From: Halomarina halobia
Lineage (GTDB): Archaea > Halobacteriota > Halobacteria > Halobacteriales > Haloarculaceae
DNA length: 64,000 nt
Direction of reading: 5' to 3'
Assembly (NCBI RefSeq): GCF_029338575.1
Contig: NZ_CP119992.1
Coordinates: forward strand, 1,116,001-1,180,000
The translations under genes and the position numbers were made by a program. This document shows, piece by piece, positions 42,798 to 51,631 of this stretch. Positions within the stretch are counted from its first letter, which is position 1, and the number at the start of each line of letters is the position of its first letter. The notes under the pieces are model-generated. The model was not told where the DNA came from. It saw only the letters and a list, made by a program, of their open reading frames with translations, and ran no database searches.

Positions 42798-42917
42798 TCA
42801 CGAATGCAGCCCTCCGTTCAGGTTGATAACGGTCGTCCCCTCCCGTCCGGGATCTTCGGCGATGCCGCGGCCGATCCCCCGCGATGACCCCGTCGCGAGA
42901 CGGACCTTCCCGCTCAG
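42798..42917 (-). pseudogene. Short-chain dehydrogenase N-terminal relic
   Basis: The minus strand encodes LSGKVRLATGSSRGIGRGIA then EDPGREGTTVINLNGGLHS and stops. This is the N-terminal Rossmann beta-alpha-beta unit of the SDR family (usually LSGKVALVTGSSRGIGRGIAEELG), with the cofactor loop TGxxxGIG intact, but the gene ends after 39 codons with no SDR catalytic part and no start codon in frame. It is a transposition or recombination remnant. Confidence 0.75.
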
Positions 42918-43460
42918 CGGAGCTCGGGCCCGATATTCTCGGTTGTGAACTCGACTACCCATCGTTGCTCGTGCTCTCGTCCATGAGATCGACTCCGCGA
43001 AGACGGCCAGTCTCCGAGAATCCCGGATCGTTTTTCACTGTCATGACGTTGTTATTGTGACACTGTTCGTTCGATCTGCACCTCGGAATCGCCATCGGCA
43101 GTCCCGTCATCGGAACCGATCTGTGCGACCGTTTGATACCCCGCATCCCCGCGAATCCCCGTACCTGTCATCTTTCGTCTTCCTCCTCGGTCGTTCGAAA
43201 CGGCTCTGGAGGTGTTCGGCCTCTACACGCAGCGGACGTAGAAAACATCTATACAAGTGCCTAGAGTCGTCGGATGCAAACGTACGATAATCCCATATGT
43301 TTCGTACAGAATATACGAGTTGGGCTAGATGACGTCTCTCGAAACTAACGCGCACACGTTCGAAGGGCTCCGGATAGCCGTAGTAGACCAGTCACCACGT
43401 ACGGTGAAAACGCGGCTCACTCGCTCCGACTCGACGCCTGGTGTTACGAGGGGGATCGGC
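42918..43460. other. Gene-poor stretch with AT-rich patch
   Basis: No supported gene. A plus-strand small frame (ATG 43329 to 43469, 46 codons, MTSLETNAHTFEGLRIAVVD) is possible but has weak codon bias. AT-rich blocks near 43045-43065 and 43290-43320 look like promoters without a clear target. Confidence 0.35.
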
Positions 43461-43829
43461 TCACTGTAGCGACGGGCGCCCCCTCAGCGAGGCGAGGACG
43501 GCCTCGATGTCGTCAGCGCTTCTGTATCGGATAGCGCCGCTCCGATGATCGTACTCGACGACCCCGGCGTCGGCCAACCGAGGGAGGTGACAGTGGTGTA
43601 GATCGATCCTGATCGACTCGCTGTCGTCCTCGCCTTCCGATCGAGCGATCGCCCTGACGAGACGTGAGAAGGTAATCCCACCGTCATCCACCTCGATCAG
43701 CAGCTCGAGGATAGCTCGTCGGCGGTGATGTGCCAGTAATCGAAGCGTTCGATCGAGGGACTCCGACACAGAGCCGACCTCTTCCAGGGGCAGCCCGTTA
43801 CTCTCGAGTTCGATGTCACCCTTTGACAT
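43461..43829 (-). CDS. Winged-helix DNA-binding protein (DUF7344-like)
   Basis: This 122-residue protein is a haloarchaeal ArsR-like winged helix: LDRTLRLLAHHRRRAILELL (helix 1-2), ITFSRLVRAIARSEG, the recognition helix IRIDLHHCHLPRLADAGVVE and the wing YDHRSGAIRYRS. Family DUF7344 proteins have this layout. It probably regulates genes; it lies next to the large Bat-type sensor (409 bp upstream on the same strand), so it may be a partner. ATG 43829 (MSKGDIELESNGLPLEEVGS) gives a normal N-terminus. Confidence 0.8.
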   Translation of the reverse strand: MSKGDIELESNGLPLEEVGSVSESLDRTLRLLAHHRRRAILELLIEVDDGGITFSRLVRAIARSEGEDDSESIRIDLHHCHLPRLADAGVVEYDHRSGAIRYRSADDIEAVLASLRGRPSLQ

Positions 43830-44237
43830 ATCACTGACATTGGCTCTGGCACCGATAAGCTCACACTCTAGATGCTGGTGTCACGTCCTACTGGGAGGCT
43901 CATCCGCCACGTCCCACGCCAACACGGGAGCTCTCCCGCCGGGGGTGAAAGTGGTGCACGCAGGGACACATCGTCCGCCGTCCGCTCGAGAAAAGACGCC
44001 GGTACGACCGGTGGGACGCGCGGCATCGCAACTCCTCCACGCCGATTTCGGGGGCGACACGGTGCCTGACTCGCGTCACATCACACGACGAAGCAGTGAC
44101 GCGTCCCGGATGCACGGTGTGTTCGTGTCTCACTGACCTCGCCCGGGTACCGACGACTACCGGCACGAGCGACGTCGAAACCGTCTCTCATGGACGTCGA
44201 CCCTGTGTGCGGTACAGGGGACCACCTCACTGCCGCG
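43830..44237. other. Intergenic region, no gene
   Basis: This 408-bp spacer has no frame with convincing bias. It must contain the promoter of the DUF7344-like gene on the minus strand. Confidence 0.35.
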
Positions 44238-47200
44238 TTACTCCGTGTCCTGTGCCTCGAAGAACACCATGAGGAGCTTTCTCATTGCGTGGCGGAGATG
44301 GAAGTGCAACGTCGAGGACGAGACCTCCATCGGATCGGCGATGTCTTCCGCAGTGCTCGCCCGGGGCCACTCGAAGTACCCCGCGAAGTACGCGGCCCGA
44401 AGGGCATTCAGCTGTTTCTCGGTGAGCTGCTCGGTGAGGGTTTCGCGGAACTGATGGACAGTTTGAAGGGGACGATCGAGGTCTCGCTTACCGGTCAGTG
44501 TCGCACTGGGACACACCTCTCGCAGCCCGTTCAGTACGGTCAGGGTATCCGTATCCGGTGCGACTTCGGCTATGACCCGAGCTTCCCCGTCATCGGCAAC
44601 CATCGAACGTACTGTTGCGCCAAAGTCGACGAGGGACGACACTTCGGACGCTCCCGACACCCGAAATTCGAACACGCCGCCCTCTTCGGTCTCGGTGAGT
44701 AATCGACACGTCTCGACGTTGGCCGCCCGGGTTGCCCACTCGCGGATCGCATCGGGTGAGGCCCCATCCACCGTGACGTAATTGAGCAGCCGCCCCGCTT
44801 CGAGCGGGACGAGACCTTCGAGACTGAGCCGACACTCGAGTTCCCCGGACGCGGCGACGAAAAACGAGTTCACGTCCGAAATGTCGAATTTGAGCTCGGT
44901 GGCCGTATCGGCCACCAGGGCGCGCCGTGCCTCCGAGGCCCGGATCGCTCGCCCGATCGTCTGCCCGAGTTCCCGCAGGATCGTGATCTCCTCCTCGTCG
45001 AACGAATCGGACTGATCAGTATACAGCGTCAGAATCCCGTACACGGCCTCACCAGCTACGAGCGGAACCGCCACAGCCCCGCGACATCCGCGGTCGAGTA
45101 ACTGCTCGTGCCACGGTCCGACGCTCGATTCGCGATGGAGGTCCTGCGTCACGTGAACGGCACGGGTCTGGTGTGCCGTCCCTGCCAACTCGTCCATCAG
45201 GGTGGCGTCGTCCGCCGGAATCACCCCGCTCTCGAACACCGCCTCCGCGAGGCCTGCCGTCGCGTGGGACGTGACCCGCTTCCCCGTCCTGTATTCGCCG
45301 ATCCACGCGGCCAGATAGGATTCGTTCTCCACGATGTTCTCGCAGACCTTCGATGCGATCTCGTCTCGGGTCGTCGCGTCGACGACCGCCCGGTTGATGC
45401 TACGGATGACGCTATTGAGCCGGGTGAGTTCTACTAACCGTTCGTTCTGGCGCTCGAAGTCCCGTTCGTACTCGACGTGGTGTAGCGCCGCCTCTGTATT
45501 GGTCGCTAGCAGCTCGGCGAACTCGGTATCCGTGTCGTCGAACGCACCCGTGGTGGTGTTCCCGGCCAACAGGATACCGTAGTTACCGAGTGGGACGATC
45601 AGCTCGCTTCGGACCGGTGTCTCCGCGCCGTACACCATCTCTCGCGGACGGACGTCGTCGTACACCCGCGTATCGCCGTTGATAAACGCATCCCACGCGA
45701 GGCTCCCCGGTCCGAGAAGCCTCGGTAGTTCACCGAGTATCTCTTTCACGTCGGGCGTGTATGCAACCGGTCGGAGCACGCCCGCCGACTCGTCGAGGGA
45801 GAAGACGGCGACGAAGGACAGTCGTAGCCGCTTACTGGCCGTTCTGACGGCGATATCGGCGACATCCTCGCTGGAGGCAGCGTTGAAGAGCGTGCGCGTC
45901 GCACCGTGGAGTCCGGTCAGAACGCGTTCGCGCTTCTTTCGTTGGGTGATGTCACGCGCGACGAAGACGACCGACCGTGTGTCCGTAGGGTGCTGCATCG
46001 GGGTTATCCGACCCTCGAACCACCGCAATCCTGCCGGCACTTCGAGTTGATACTCCAACGTCTGAAGTTCGCCGGTGTCGAGACAGCGACGGATCACCGA
46101 GAGCATTTGATCAGCGATGTCCGCCGGTAGCACGTCGCACAGTTGGGCCTCCAGGAACTCCCCCGGTTCCTCGTACAGGAGGGATTCGGTCTCGGGGCCT
46201 CCCAAGTACTCCCGATAATACCCGTCCTCGTCGATGACGAACGCCAGGTCGGGGAAGCTGGTCGCGAGCGCCCCCAGGATCTGACTCGTTTGATCGAGGG
46301 CCCGCTCGCGTTCCTTCTGCTCGGTAACGTCCTCGGCGATCCCGGCAATGCGGGACACGTTCCCCTCCGTGTCCCGGATCGATACTGCCCGGTCTCGGAT
46401 CCAGCGGATCTCTCCGTCGGGACGTTTGAGCCGGTATTCTTCGTCGTACACGCCATCCGGCTGTGACGCCAGGGCGGCGCGAACCCGCTCGCGATCGTCG
46501 GGATGGATCGCGTCGAGAAACGCGAGCGGTTCGTCGTAGAGCCGCTCGCGGGGCTGTCCCCACACCTCCTCGTATACGGGGTTCACGTAGATCACCTCCT
46601 CCTTGTTCGGATCGGTCATCCAGATGACGACGTCGAGATTCTCGACGATCTGTCGAAACGGCGTCGTTCGCTCGCGTACGCTCGCGGGAAGCGGCTCGCG
46701 GTCGATCGTGCCGGATGTCTCCGTCTCAGCACCTCGCCGGAGAGAGTCACGGGCACCTTCCCGTCCGCTCTCCACGGCCGACGCGTCGGCCGGATCGGTG
46801 CGAATAGCTGTCCCCGAAATCCAGTTGACGTGGAGTGGGAGGTTCTCGTCCCGACAACGAGCGTGAAACGTTCGCAGGGACGTGTGGTCGGGAAGTCTGA
46901 GCTGGAACGTCCACCTCTCGGCCGTTCCGTGGCCACGTTCGACCAGGACGTCGAACTCCTCGATGACGCCGAGAAGTCCGTTGATTTCCGCGTCCCATTC
47001 GATGTGATAGAGCGTTTTTCCCGCCCGGGTATCGTGGCGCGTCAGACTGCCGACCCTCGGATCCCGACGGACTACTGTCTCGAACGCGGCCACATCGGGC
47101 GTCTCGACCCAGATGAAAGGGGCCGGTCGTGCGTCGATCGGGACGAACTGGGTCAGCTCGATATCGACGGGAGGCCCCGTACTGAGCACCTCTCCCAGGT

Positions 47201-47243
47201 CAAACGCGTTCGCCGCGATCGCCACCTGCGCAACGACGGTCAT
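44238..47243 (-). CDS. Multidomain PAS-GAF-Bat sensor and HTH-10 regulator
   Basis: This 1001-residue protein combines sensing and DNA binding. Residues 1-155 match the Bat N-terminal domain (AANAFDLGEVL, then RWTFQLRLPDHTSLRTFHARC). PAS 1 is about 195-310 (FRQIVENLDVVIWMTDPN, then GIAEDVTEQKERE), PAS 2 about 322-435 (ILGALATSFPDLAFVIDEDG, then FVARDITQRKKRE), GAF 1 about 445-590 (RSELIVPLGNYGILLAGN), GAF 2 about 605-770 (GAVAVPLVAGEAVYGILTLY). A Bat linker (about 775-930) leads to HTH_10 at about 938-990 (LTEKQLNALRAAYFAGYFEW, TAEDIADPMEVSSSTLHFHL). There is no kinase domain: it should sense signals (light, redox or small molecules) and act directly as a transcription factor. It is soluble. 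Confidence 0.9.
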   Translation of the reverse strand: MTVVAQVAIAANAFDLGEVLSTGPPVDIELTQFVPIDARPAPFIWVETPDVAAFETVVRRDPRVGSLTRHDTRAGKTLYHIEWDAEINGLLGVIEEFDVLVERGHGTAERWTFQLRLPDHTSLRTFHARCRDENLPLHVNWISGTAIRTDPADASAVESGREGARDSLRRGAETETSGTIDREPLPASVRERTTPFRQIVENLDVVIWMTDPNKEEVIYVNPVYEEVWGQPRERLYDEPLAFLDAIHPDDRERVRAALASQPDGVYDEEYRLKRPDGEIRWIRDRAVSIRDTEGNVSRIAGIAEDVTEQKERERALDQTSQILGALATSFPDLAFVIDEDGYYREYLGGPETESLLYEEPGEFLEAQLCDVLPADIADQMLSVIRRCLDTGELQTLEYQLEVPAGLRWFEGRITPMQHPTDTRSVVFVARDITQRKKRERVLTGLHGATRTLFNAASSEDVADIAVRTASKRLRLSFVAVFSLDESAGVLRPVAYTPDVKEILGELPRLLGPGSLAWDAFINGDTRVYDDVRPREMVYGAETPVRSELIVPLGNYGILLAGNTTTGAFDDTDTEFAELLATNTEAALHHVEYERDFERQNERLVELTRLNSVIRSINRAVVDATTRDEIASKVCENIVENESYLAAWIGEYRTGKRVTSHATAGLAEAVFESGVIPADDATLMDELAGTAHQTRAVHVTQDLHRESSVGPWHEQLLDRGCRGAVAVPLVAGEAVYGILTLYTDQSDSFDEEEITILRELGQTIGRAIRASEARRALVADTATELKFDISDVNSFFVAASGELECRLSLEGLVPLEAGRLLNYVTVDGASPDAIREWATRAANVETCRLLTETEEGGVFEFRVSGASEVSSLVDFGATVRSMVADDGEARVIAEVAPDTDTLTVLNGLREVCPSATLTGKRDLDRPLQTVHQFRETLTEQLTEKQLNALRAAYFAGYFEWPRASTAEDIADPMEVSSSTLHFHLRHAMRKLLMVFFEAQDTE

Positions 47244-48010
47244 GAGACTCCACGAATCATGTCCTACGAACCGTCTCGGATACCGAACGGCTCCGCGTAT
47301 AGTGCCGACCTGTCGCTGCTTCTCCGCCCTGGTCCGACCGGGGACATGACCATCATCCAGTCATCGATCGCCCCGGGACCGAGCACAGACGACGTCTGCA
47401 GCTTACCTCTCACGTGACCACGTTCGGGACCCTGCGTGACGGCTACGAACACAGATACAGATACGTAGGGAATATTCTATAAGTCCTCGGATATATTTCA
47501 CGTCCCTATATTAGCTCCAGAACGATGCTCTTCCTCTCCCGACCGTCGGACGCCTAGTAAGGAGTACGAACGGTAGGCGCCACCCGCCGATGTCAGATCC
47601 GATAAGTATTTGTGCGCGCGACCCCCCGCGACTGGGGTGTATCCCGGAGAGAAAACGTGAACCCGTCAGTGACGGGACCAGAGAGCACGGCGAGAGGTCC
47701 GACACCTCGCGAATCCCCGTGACGAACGATGATCGACGAGATCGCTGTCGTGTCGGTCGTGACCGCTGGCCATACGATGGCAGGTTGTGCCCGTTCGGTG
47801 ACGACCTACGGGGTGATGATCCCACGGACGATCGGTTTCGATCGTTCGCGCCGAAAGACGATTCGACCGACATACAGACGTGACCGGCGTTAGAGACGAG
47901 GTGCGAGGTGGGCCCGGGCCGCGTCCCGCCGGGTGTCCGTCACAGGAGACATCACCTTCCGCACGTGAAACCGGAGCGCCGCTCGTGGGATACGATCGGG
48001 AGGGAGAGAC
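47244..48010. other. 767-bp divergent spacer with promoter-like AT block
   Basis: No gene supported. An AT-rich block at about 47468-47515 (with TATTCTATAAG and ATATATTTC) is the strongest promoter-like feature of the region and lies about 230 nt before the sensor gene (start 47243), implying a long leader, or serves an unannotated transcript. Confidence 0.4.
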
Positions 48011-48739
48011 ATGAACGCAGTCGAAAGGCTGTCGTTCGAAACCAGTCACCACGAGCGTATATACGAGCACATCGAACGGAACGGCACCGTCTCTCGCGAT
48101 GCGCTCCTCGATCTGGTACAACTCGGACCCGAACGGACGGAGGAGGTCGTCCGTGATCTCAAGTGCGACGAGTACGTCTGTGAATCCGACGGACGTCTCG
48201 AACTCGGCCTGGGGACCGGTCTCGAGACGACACAGGTAAGCGGAACGGCCGTCACGGTCCGACCCGCTCGGCAGGAGGACCTGCCTGCCATCGTCGATGC
48301 GATTCGGCGGGTCATCGCGAACGTGCTCTATCCCAGCGCCGAGGACCTCGCATCCAGACTCGACGTCGAGGGTGTGCTCAAGCGCCACAACGACGCCGAA
48401 ACCCGGATGTTTTTCGTCGCCACCGTTGACGGCAAGAGTGTCGGTTGGGTACATATCGGGGCATCGACGTTACAACGATCGCGCCGGACGGTCGAGTTGA
48501 CGCTCGGTGTCCGTACGGAGTACAGTGAACAGGGCATCGGCAGTCAACTCCTGGAACACGGATGCGGATGGGCTGCCTCCAACACCTATCGGAAAGCCTG
48601 CCAGCGACTTCCGAGAACCAACGAGCGCGGGCTCGCGTTCCTCGACGCTCGTAACTGGGAGACGAAGACCATCCGACGAAACCACTATGACCGTGGTGAC
48701 GAACGAATCGACGAAGTGATGATCTTCGTCGAACTCTGA
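48011..48739 (+). CDS. HTH-GNAT fusion acetyltransferase
   Basis: This 242-residue protein begins with a winged-helix-like part (about 1-70: FETSHHERIYEHIERNGTVS, RDALLDLVQLGPERTEEVVR, DLKCDEYVCES) and continues as a GNAT acetyltransferase (about 80-242): VTVRPARQEDLPAIVDAIRR, FFVATVDGKSVGWVHIGA, then the acetyl-CoA loop VELTLGVRTEYSEQGIGSQL and NERGLAFLDARNWETK. This resembles archaeal N-terminal acetyltransferase-type regulators with an HTH, but the substrate is unknown. Expected to be cytoplasmic. The base composition is slightly lower in GC than in the neighbours. Confidence 0.8.
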   Translation: MNAVERLSFETSHHERIYEHIERNGTVSRDALLDLVQLGPERTEEVVRDLKCDEYVCESDGRLELGLGTGLETTQVSGTAVTVRPARQEDLPAIVDAIRRVIANVLYPSAEDLASRLDVEGVLKRHNDAETRMFFVATVDGKSVGWVHIGASTLQRSRRTVELTLGVRTEYSEQGIGSQLLEHGCGWAASNTYRKACQRLPRTNERGLAFLDARNWETKTIRRNHYDRGDERIDEVMIFVEL

Positions 48740-48826
48740 CGGGTCCTCGACGTCGTACGTCCTGCGCTCTGATGGACCAGCGTCCTCGATAACAGCCCCC
48801 GCGGTGATAGGCGGCGAACCGCGGGG

Positions 48827-49408
48827 TCAGTTCCGACCCTGACTGTACAGCGCGTACCCCGCGCCGACGACGGCCGCGAGGACGGCGAGGACGGCGAGGA
48901 CGACCGCGGCGACGCCGTCGACCGTGAGGGTCGCGCCCGCGAGGAGGACGGCGACCCCGCCGAGCGCGAGCGCGGGGGCGGCCGTCGCGGAGTCGAATCC
49001 CATCGGCGACGACGTCGGCCTCGGCTCGTCGAGGCCGGCGGCGGTCGAGGGACCGAGCGACTCGTCGACCTCGACCGGGGGTTTCTCCGGTTCGGCCGGG
49101 GCGAGGTCGACCAGCACCCCGGCCGTGGTCGAGCCGTAGGAGACGGAGACGGTGAGGTGGCCGCGCACCTCGGCGTCGGGGGCGACGCGGACCGGGACGC
49201 GCTCCGTCGCGCCCTCGGTGACGTAGTGGTGGCTGTCCTCGAGTTCGACCGCCGAGGCGAGCGCGTCGTCGAGGCCGAGATGGACGCGGGTCGGTGTACC
49301 GTGGTTCTCGAGAACCACGGTGAACTCGCCGCTCGCGGAGAAGGTCTCCGGGACGGTCACCGTGTGGAGGCCGTCCGCGTTCAGGCCGACGACGAGAGTC
49401 TCGCTCAC
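48827..49408 (-). CDS. Haloarchaeal membrane-anchored protein (DUF7524-like), 193 aa
   Basis: The protein starts with GTG 49408 (MSETLVVGLNADGLHTVTVP) because this begins the conserved beta domain; a TTG nine codons earlier is less likely. Residues about 1-105 form an immunoglobulin-like beta domain (EFTVVLENHGTPTRVHLGLD, HHYVTEGATERVPVRVAPDA, HLTVSVSYGSTTAGVLVDLA), a Pro/Glu-rich linker follows, and two C-terminal membrane helices end it (APALALGGVAVLLAGATLTV and VAAVVLAVLAVLAAVVGAGY). No signal peptide is seen. Function unknown. It lies 33 bp after the trm112 stop on the same strand. Confidence 0.65.
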   Translation of the reverse strand: MSETLVVGLNADGLHTVTVPETFSASGEFTVVLENHGTPTRVHLGLDDALASAVELEDSHHYVTEGATERVPVRVAPDAEVRGHLTVSVSYGSTTAGVLVDLAPAEPEKPPVEVDESLGPSTAAGLDEPRPTSSPMGFDSATAAPALALGGVAVLLAGATLTVDGVAAVVLAVLAVLAAVVGAGYALYSQGRN

Positions 49409-49441
49409 GGGAATTTCGTCGCGGGCTATGGTCAAAAAGGT

Positions 49442-49636
49442 TCAGGCTGGCGCGTCGTCTCGCATGTCCGGCGGCAGGAGGTTCGGGATGCCGTCCTCGA
49501 TGGGGAACACCTCGCCGCACTGCGTGCAGACCAGTCGCCCCTCGAGCACCTCCTCGTCGTCGCGGCGGACGACCTCCAGTTCGAGATCCTGCTTGTCGAG
49601 CGGACAGCAGAGGATGTCCATCAGGGATTCCTTCAT
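49442..49636 (-). CDS. Trm112-family zinc-ribbon activator protein
   Basis: This 64-residue protein has the Trm112/YcaR-type zinc ribbon: MDILCCPLDKQDLEL at the N-terminus (Cys-Cys-Pro), LVCTQCGEVFPIEDGIPNLL at the C-terminus (Cys-x2-Cys, then the conserved PIxDGIPxLLP). Trm112 activates methyltransferases that modify tRNA, rRNA and release factor in archaea by stabilising them. The start is ATG 49636 (MKESLMDILCCP), preferred over an ATG three codons upstream. It is followed by the DUF7524-like gene and preceded by purA on the same strand, probably one operon. Confidence 0.88.
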   Translation of the reverse strand: MKESLMDILCCPLDKQDLELEVVRRDDEEVLEGRLVCTQCGEVFPIEDGIPNLLPPDMRDDAPA

Positions 49637-49687
49637 GCGCGACACCTCGGGAGTCGGGGGGAAAAGCGTGCCGGGTCCGGTCCCGCC

Positions 49688-51043
49688 TCAGACCGGCGAG
49701 TCGAGGACCACCGTCTGCTCGCGGCCCGGGCCGACGCCGACCGCGTAGATCGGCGCGTCGAGTTCGTCGCTGACGTACTCGAGGTAGGTGCGGGCGTCCT
49801 CGGGGAGCGCCTCGTACCCCTCGTCGGCCACCGCGGCCCAGTCGACCTCCGACCAGCCGTCGAACTCGCGGTAGATCGCCTCACAGCGCCCCCACTGCTC
49901 GGTCGTGGCGGGCATCGTGCGGAGTTCGTCGCCGTCGAACTCGTAGGCGTGGCCCACCTTCACGGTGTCCAGTCCGGCGAGCACGTCGACGTGGTTGATC
50001 GCCAGCCCCGTGAAGCCGTTCGCGCGGGCGGCGTGGCGCAGCATCGGCACGTCGAGCCAGCCGACGCGGCGGGGGCGGCCGGTCACCGTCCCGTACTCGC
50101 CGCCCTCGTCGCGGATGTAGGTCGCGATCTCCTCGGCCGCCGACGAGGTGTCGCCGCCGCCCTCGGGCGTCTGGCCCTCGACGTGCCCCAGTTCGGTCGG
50201 GAGCGGGCCGGTTCCCACCCGCGAGAGGTAGGCCTTCACGATGCCGATCACCTCACCCTGCCCGACGACCGTGGGACCGAGGCCGGTCCCGGTCGACGCG
50301 CCGCCGGCCGTCGGGTTCGAGGAGGTGACGTAGGGGTAGATGCCGTGGTCGATGTCGATGGAGGTACCCTGGGCCCCCTCGAACATCACCTCGTCGCCCG
50401 CGTCGATGCGCCGGGCGAGGAACTCCCCGCAGTTGACGGTCATGTCCTCGTCGGCGAGGCGCTCGCCGTAGCCGCGGTAGGTCTCGAAGAGGCCCTCGGC
50501 GTCGAACGCCTCGCCCGCCTCCAGCCCGTAGACGGCCTCCGCGAGCGCGCGCTTCTGGGGGACGACGTACTCCAGCCGCTCGCGCAGCACGTCGGGGTCG
50601 AGCAGGTCGCCGACGCGGACGCCGCGCCGGCCCGCCTTGTCCTCGTAGGTCGGCCCGATCCCCCGACCCGTCGTGCCCGCCGCGAGGTCGTCCTTCGCCG
50701 TCTCCTCGATGCCGTCGAGGACGCGGTGGTAGGGGAGGATGACGTGCGCGCGCTCGGCGACGCGCACGTCGGGGTCGAGCCCGCGCTCGCGTAGCGCGTC
50801 GAGTTCCCCGAACAGGGTCTCGGGGTTGACCACGCAGCCGTTGCCCAGCACTCCCACCTTCCCCCGGATCACGCCGCTCGGGACGAGCGAGAGCTTGTAC
50901 TCCTCGCCGTCGTGGACGACGGTGTGGCCGGCGTTGTCCCCGCCCTGGTAGCGGACGACGACGTCGATCGCGTCGCCGTAGAGGTCGACTACTCTCCCTT
51001 TCCCTTCGTCGCCGAGTTGCGACCCGACGATGGTGATAGTCAT
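49688..51043 (-). CDS. purA: Adenylosuccinate synthetase
   Basis: This 451-residue enzyme joins IMP and aspartate with GTP, the first committed step to AMP. Motifs: IVGSQLGDEGKGRVVDLYGD (P-loop GDEGKG, catalytic Asp), GGDNAGHTVVHDGEEYKLSL (catalytic His), LPYHRVLDGIEE, GTTGRGIGPTYEDKAGRRGV, MFEGAQGTSIDIDHGIYPYV (QG-T-S-D-I), PTELGHVEGQTPEGGGDTSS, TGRPRRVGWLDVPMLRHAAR and VGVGPGREQTV at the end. All key features are intact. It is cytoplasmic and begins an operon-like run purA-trm112-DUF7524. Confidence 0.97.
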   Translation of the reverse strand: MTITIVGSQLGDEGKGRVVDLYGDAIDVVVRYQGGDNAGHTVVHDGEEYKLSLVPSGVIRGKVGVLGNGCVVNPETLFGELDALRERGLDPDVRVAERAHVILPYHRVLDGIEETAKDDLAAGTTGRGIGPTYEDKAGRRGVRVGDLLDPDVLRERLEYVVPQKRALAEAVYGLEAGEAFDAEGLFETYRGYGERLADEDMTVNCGEFLARRIDAGDEVMFEGAQGTSIDIDHGIYPYVTSSNPTAGGASTGTGLGPTVVGQGEVIGIVKAYLSRVGTGPLPTELGHVEGQTPEGGGDTSSAAEEIATYIRDEGGEYGTVTGRPRRVGWLDVPMLRHAARANGFTGLAINHVDVLAGLDTVKVGHAYEFDGDELRTMPATTEQWGRCEAIYREFDGWSEVDWAAVADEGYEALPEDARTYLEYVSDELDAPIYAVGVGPGREQTVVLDSPV

Positions 51044-51280
51044 CGCGCGGAGGTTCCAGAGGACGTGCTAAACCGGTTACGATCCGACGGGTAGACGGCC
51101 CCGCCGACGGGGTCGAGGGGGAGCCCGTCGGGCGAGGAGCACGCGGAGCGCCCATGTCCGCCCCTCCGACGAGTTGCGTCGGCCGCGCTCGCGCCTCTCG
51201 AGGCGCGAGCCACAACGGTTATACGGGCCGGTTGGGTACTCGTTACCAATCGCAGCCACCCGTCGAAACGGACAGCAACC

Positions 51281-51286
51281 TTTAAA
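51281..51286 (+). promoter_or_regulatory. TATA box of a leaderless regulator gene
   Basis: TTTAAA within a palindromic CCTTTAAAGG, about 30 nt before ATG 51314, fits a leaderless mRNA. Confidence 0.55.
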
Positions 51287-51313
51287 GGCTGCAAACACAA
51301 GTTAACAAGTGCC

Positions 51314-51619
51314 ATGATAGACCGACTTGAGAAGGAAGTCGATATGCTCGAGCGCCATCTGCAGGTCCTGAAGATGGTCATCGAGAACGAACCGATCGGC
51401 ATCGTGAAGATGTCGAACGAGACGGGCTACCCGCACCACAAGGTCCGCTATTCCTTGCGCGTCCTCGAGGAGGAGGACCTCATCGAGCCGTCGAGCCAGG
51501 GTGCCATCACGACCGACCGTACCGCCGAGTTCGTCGCCGAACTCGACGACAAGGTCGACGACATCAACGAGAAGCTCGACAAGATGAAGATCGACGAGAT
51601 GGCGGAGATCGAGAGCTAG
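51314..51619 (+). CDS. Small winged-helix-type regulatory protein, 101 aa
   Basis: The protein has a short coiled N-terminus (MIDRLEKEVDMLERHLQVLK), a winged-helix core (VIENEPIGIVKMSNETGYPHHKVRYSLRVLEEEDLIEP) and a C-terminal coiled helix (VDDINEKLDKMKIDEMAEIE). HHKVRYSLRVLEEEDL is the recognition-helix pattern of a predicted haloarchaeal transcriptional regulator. The family is widespread in haloarchaea with no specific known target. It is convergent with the DUF7527-like gene, 12 bp from its stop. Confidence 0.8.
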   Translation: MIDRLEKEVDMLERHLQVLKMVIENEPIGIVKMSNETGYPHHKVRYSLRVLEEEDLIEPSSQGAITTDRTAEFVAELDDKVDDINEKLDKMKIDEMAEIES

Positions 51620-51631
51620 CGTCGACGTCGA

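Noticed and set aside
43329..43469. 46-codon plus-strand frame beginning MTSLETNAHTFEG
   Set aside because: Weak codon bias, no clear ribosome-binding site or family, and it overlaps the end of the DUF7344-like gene.
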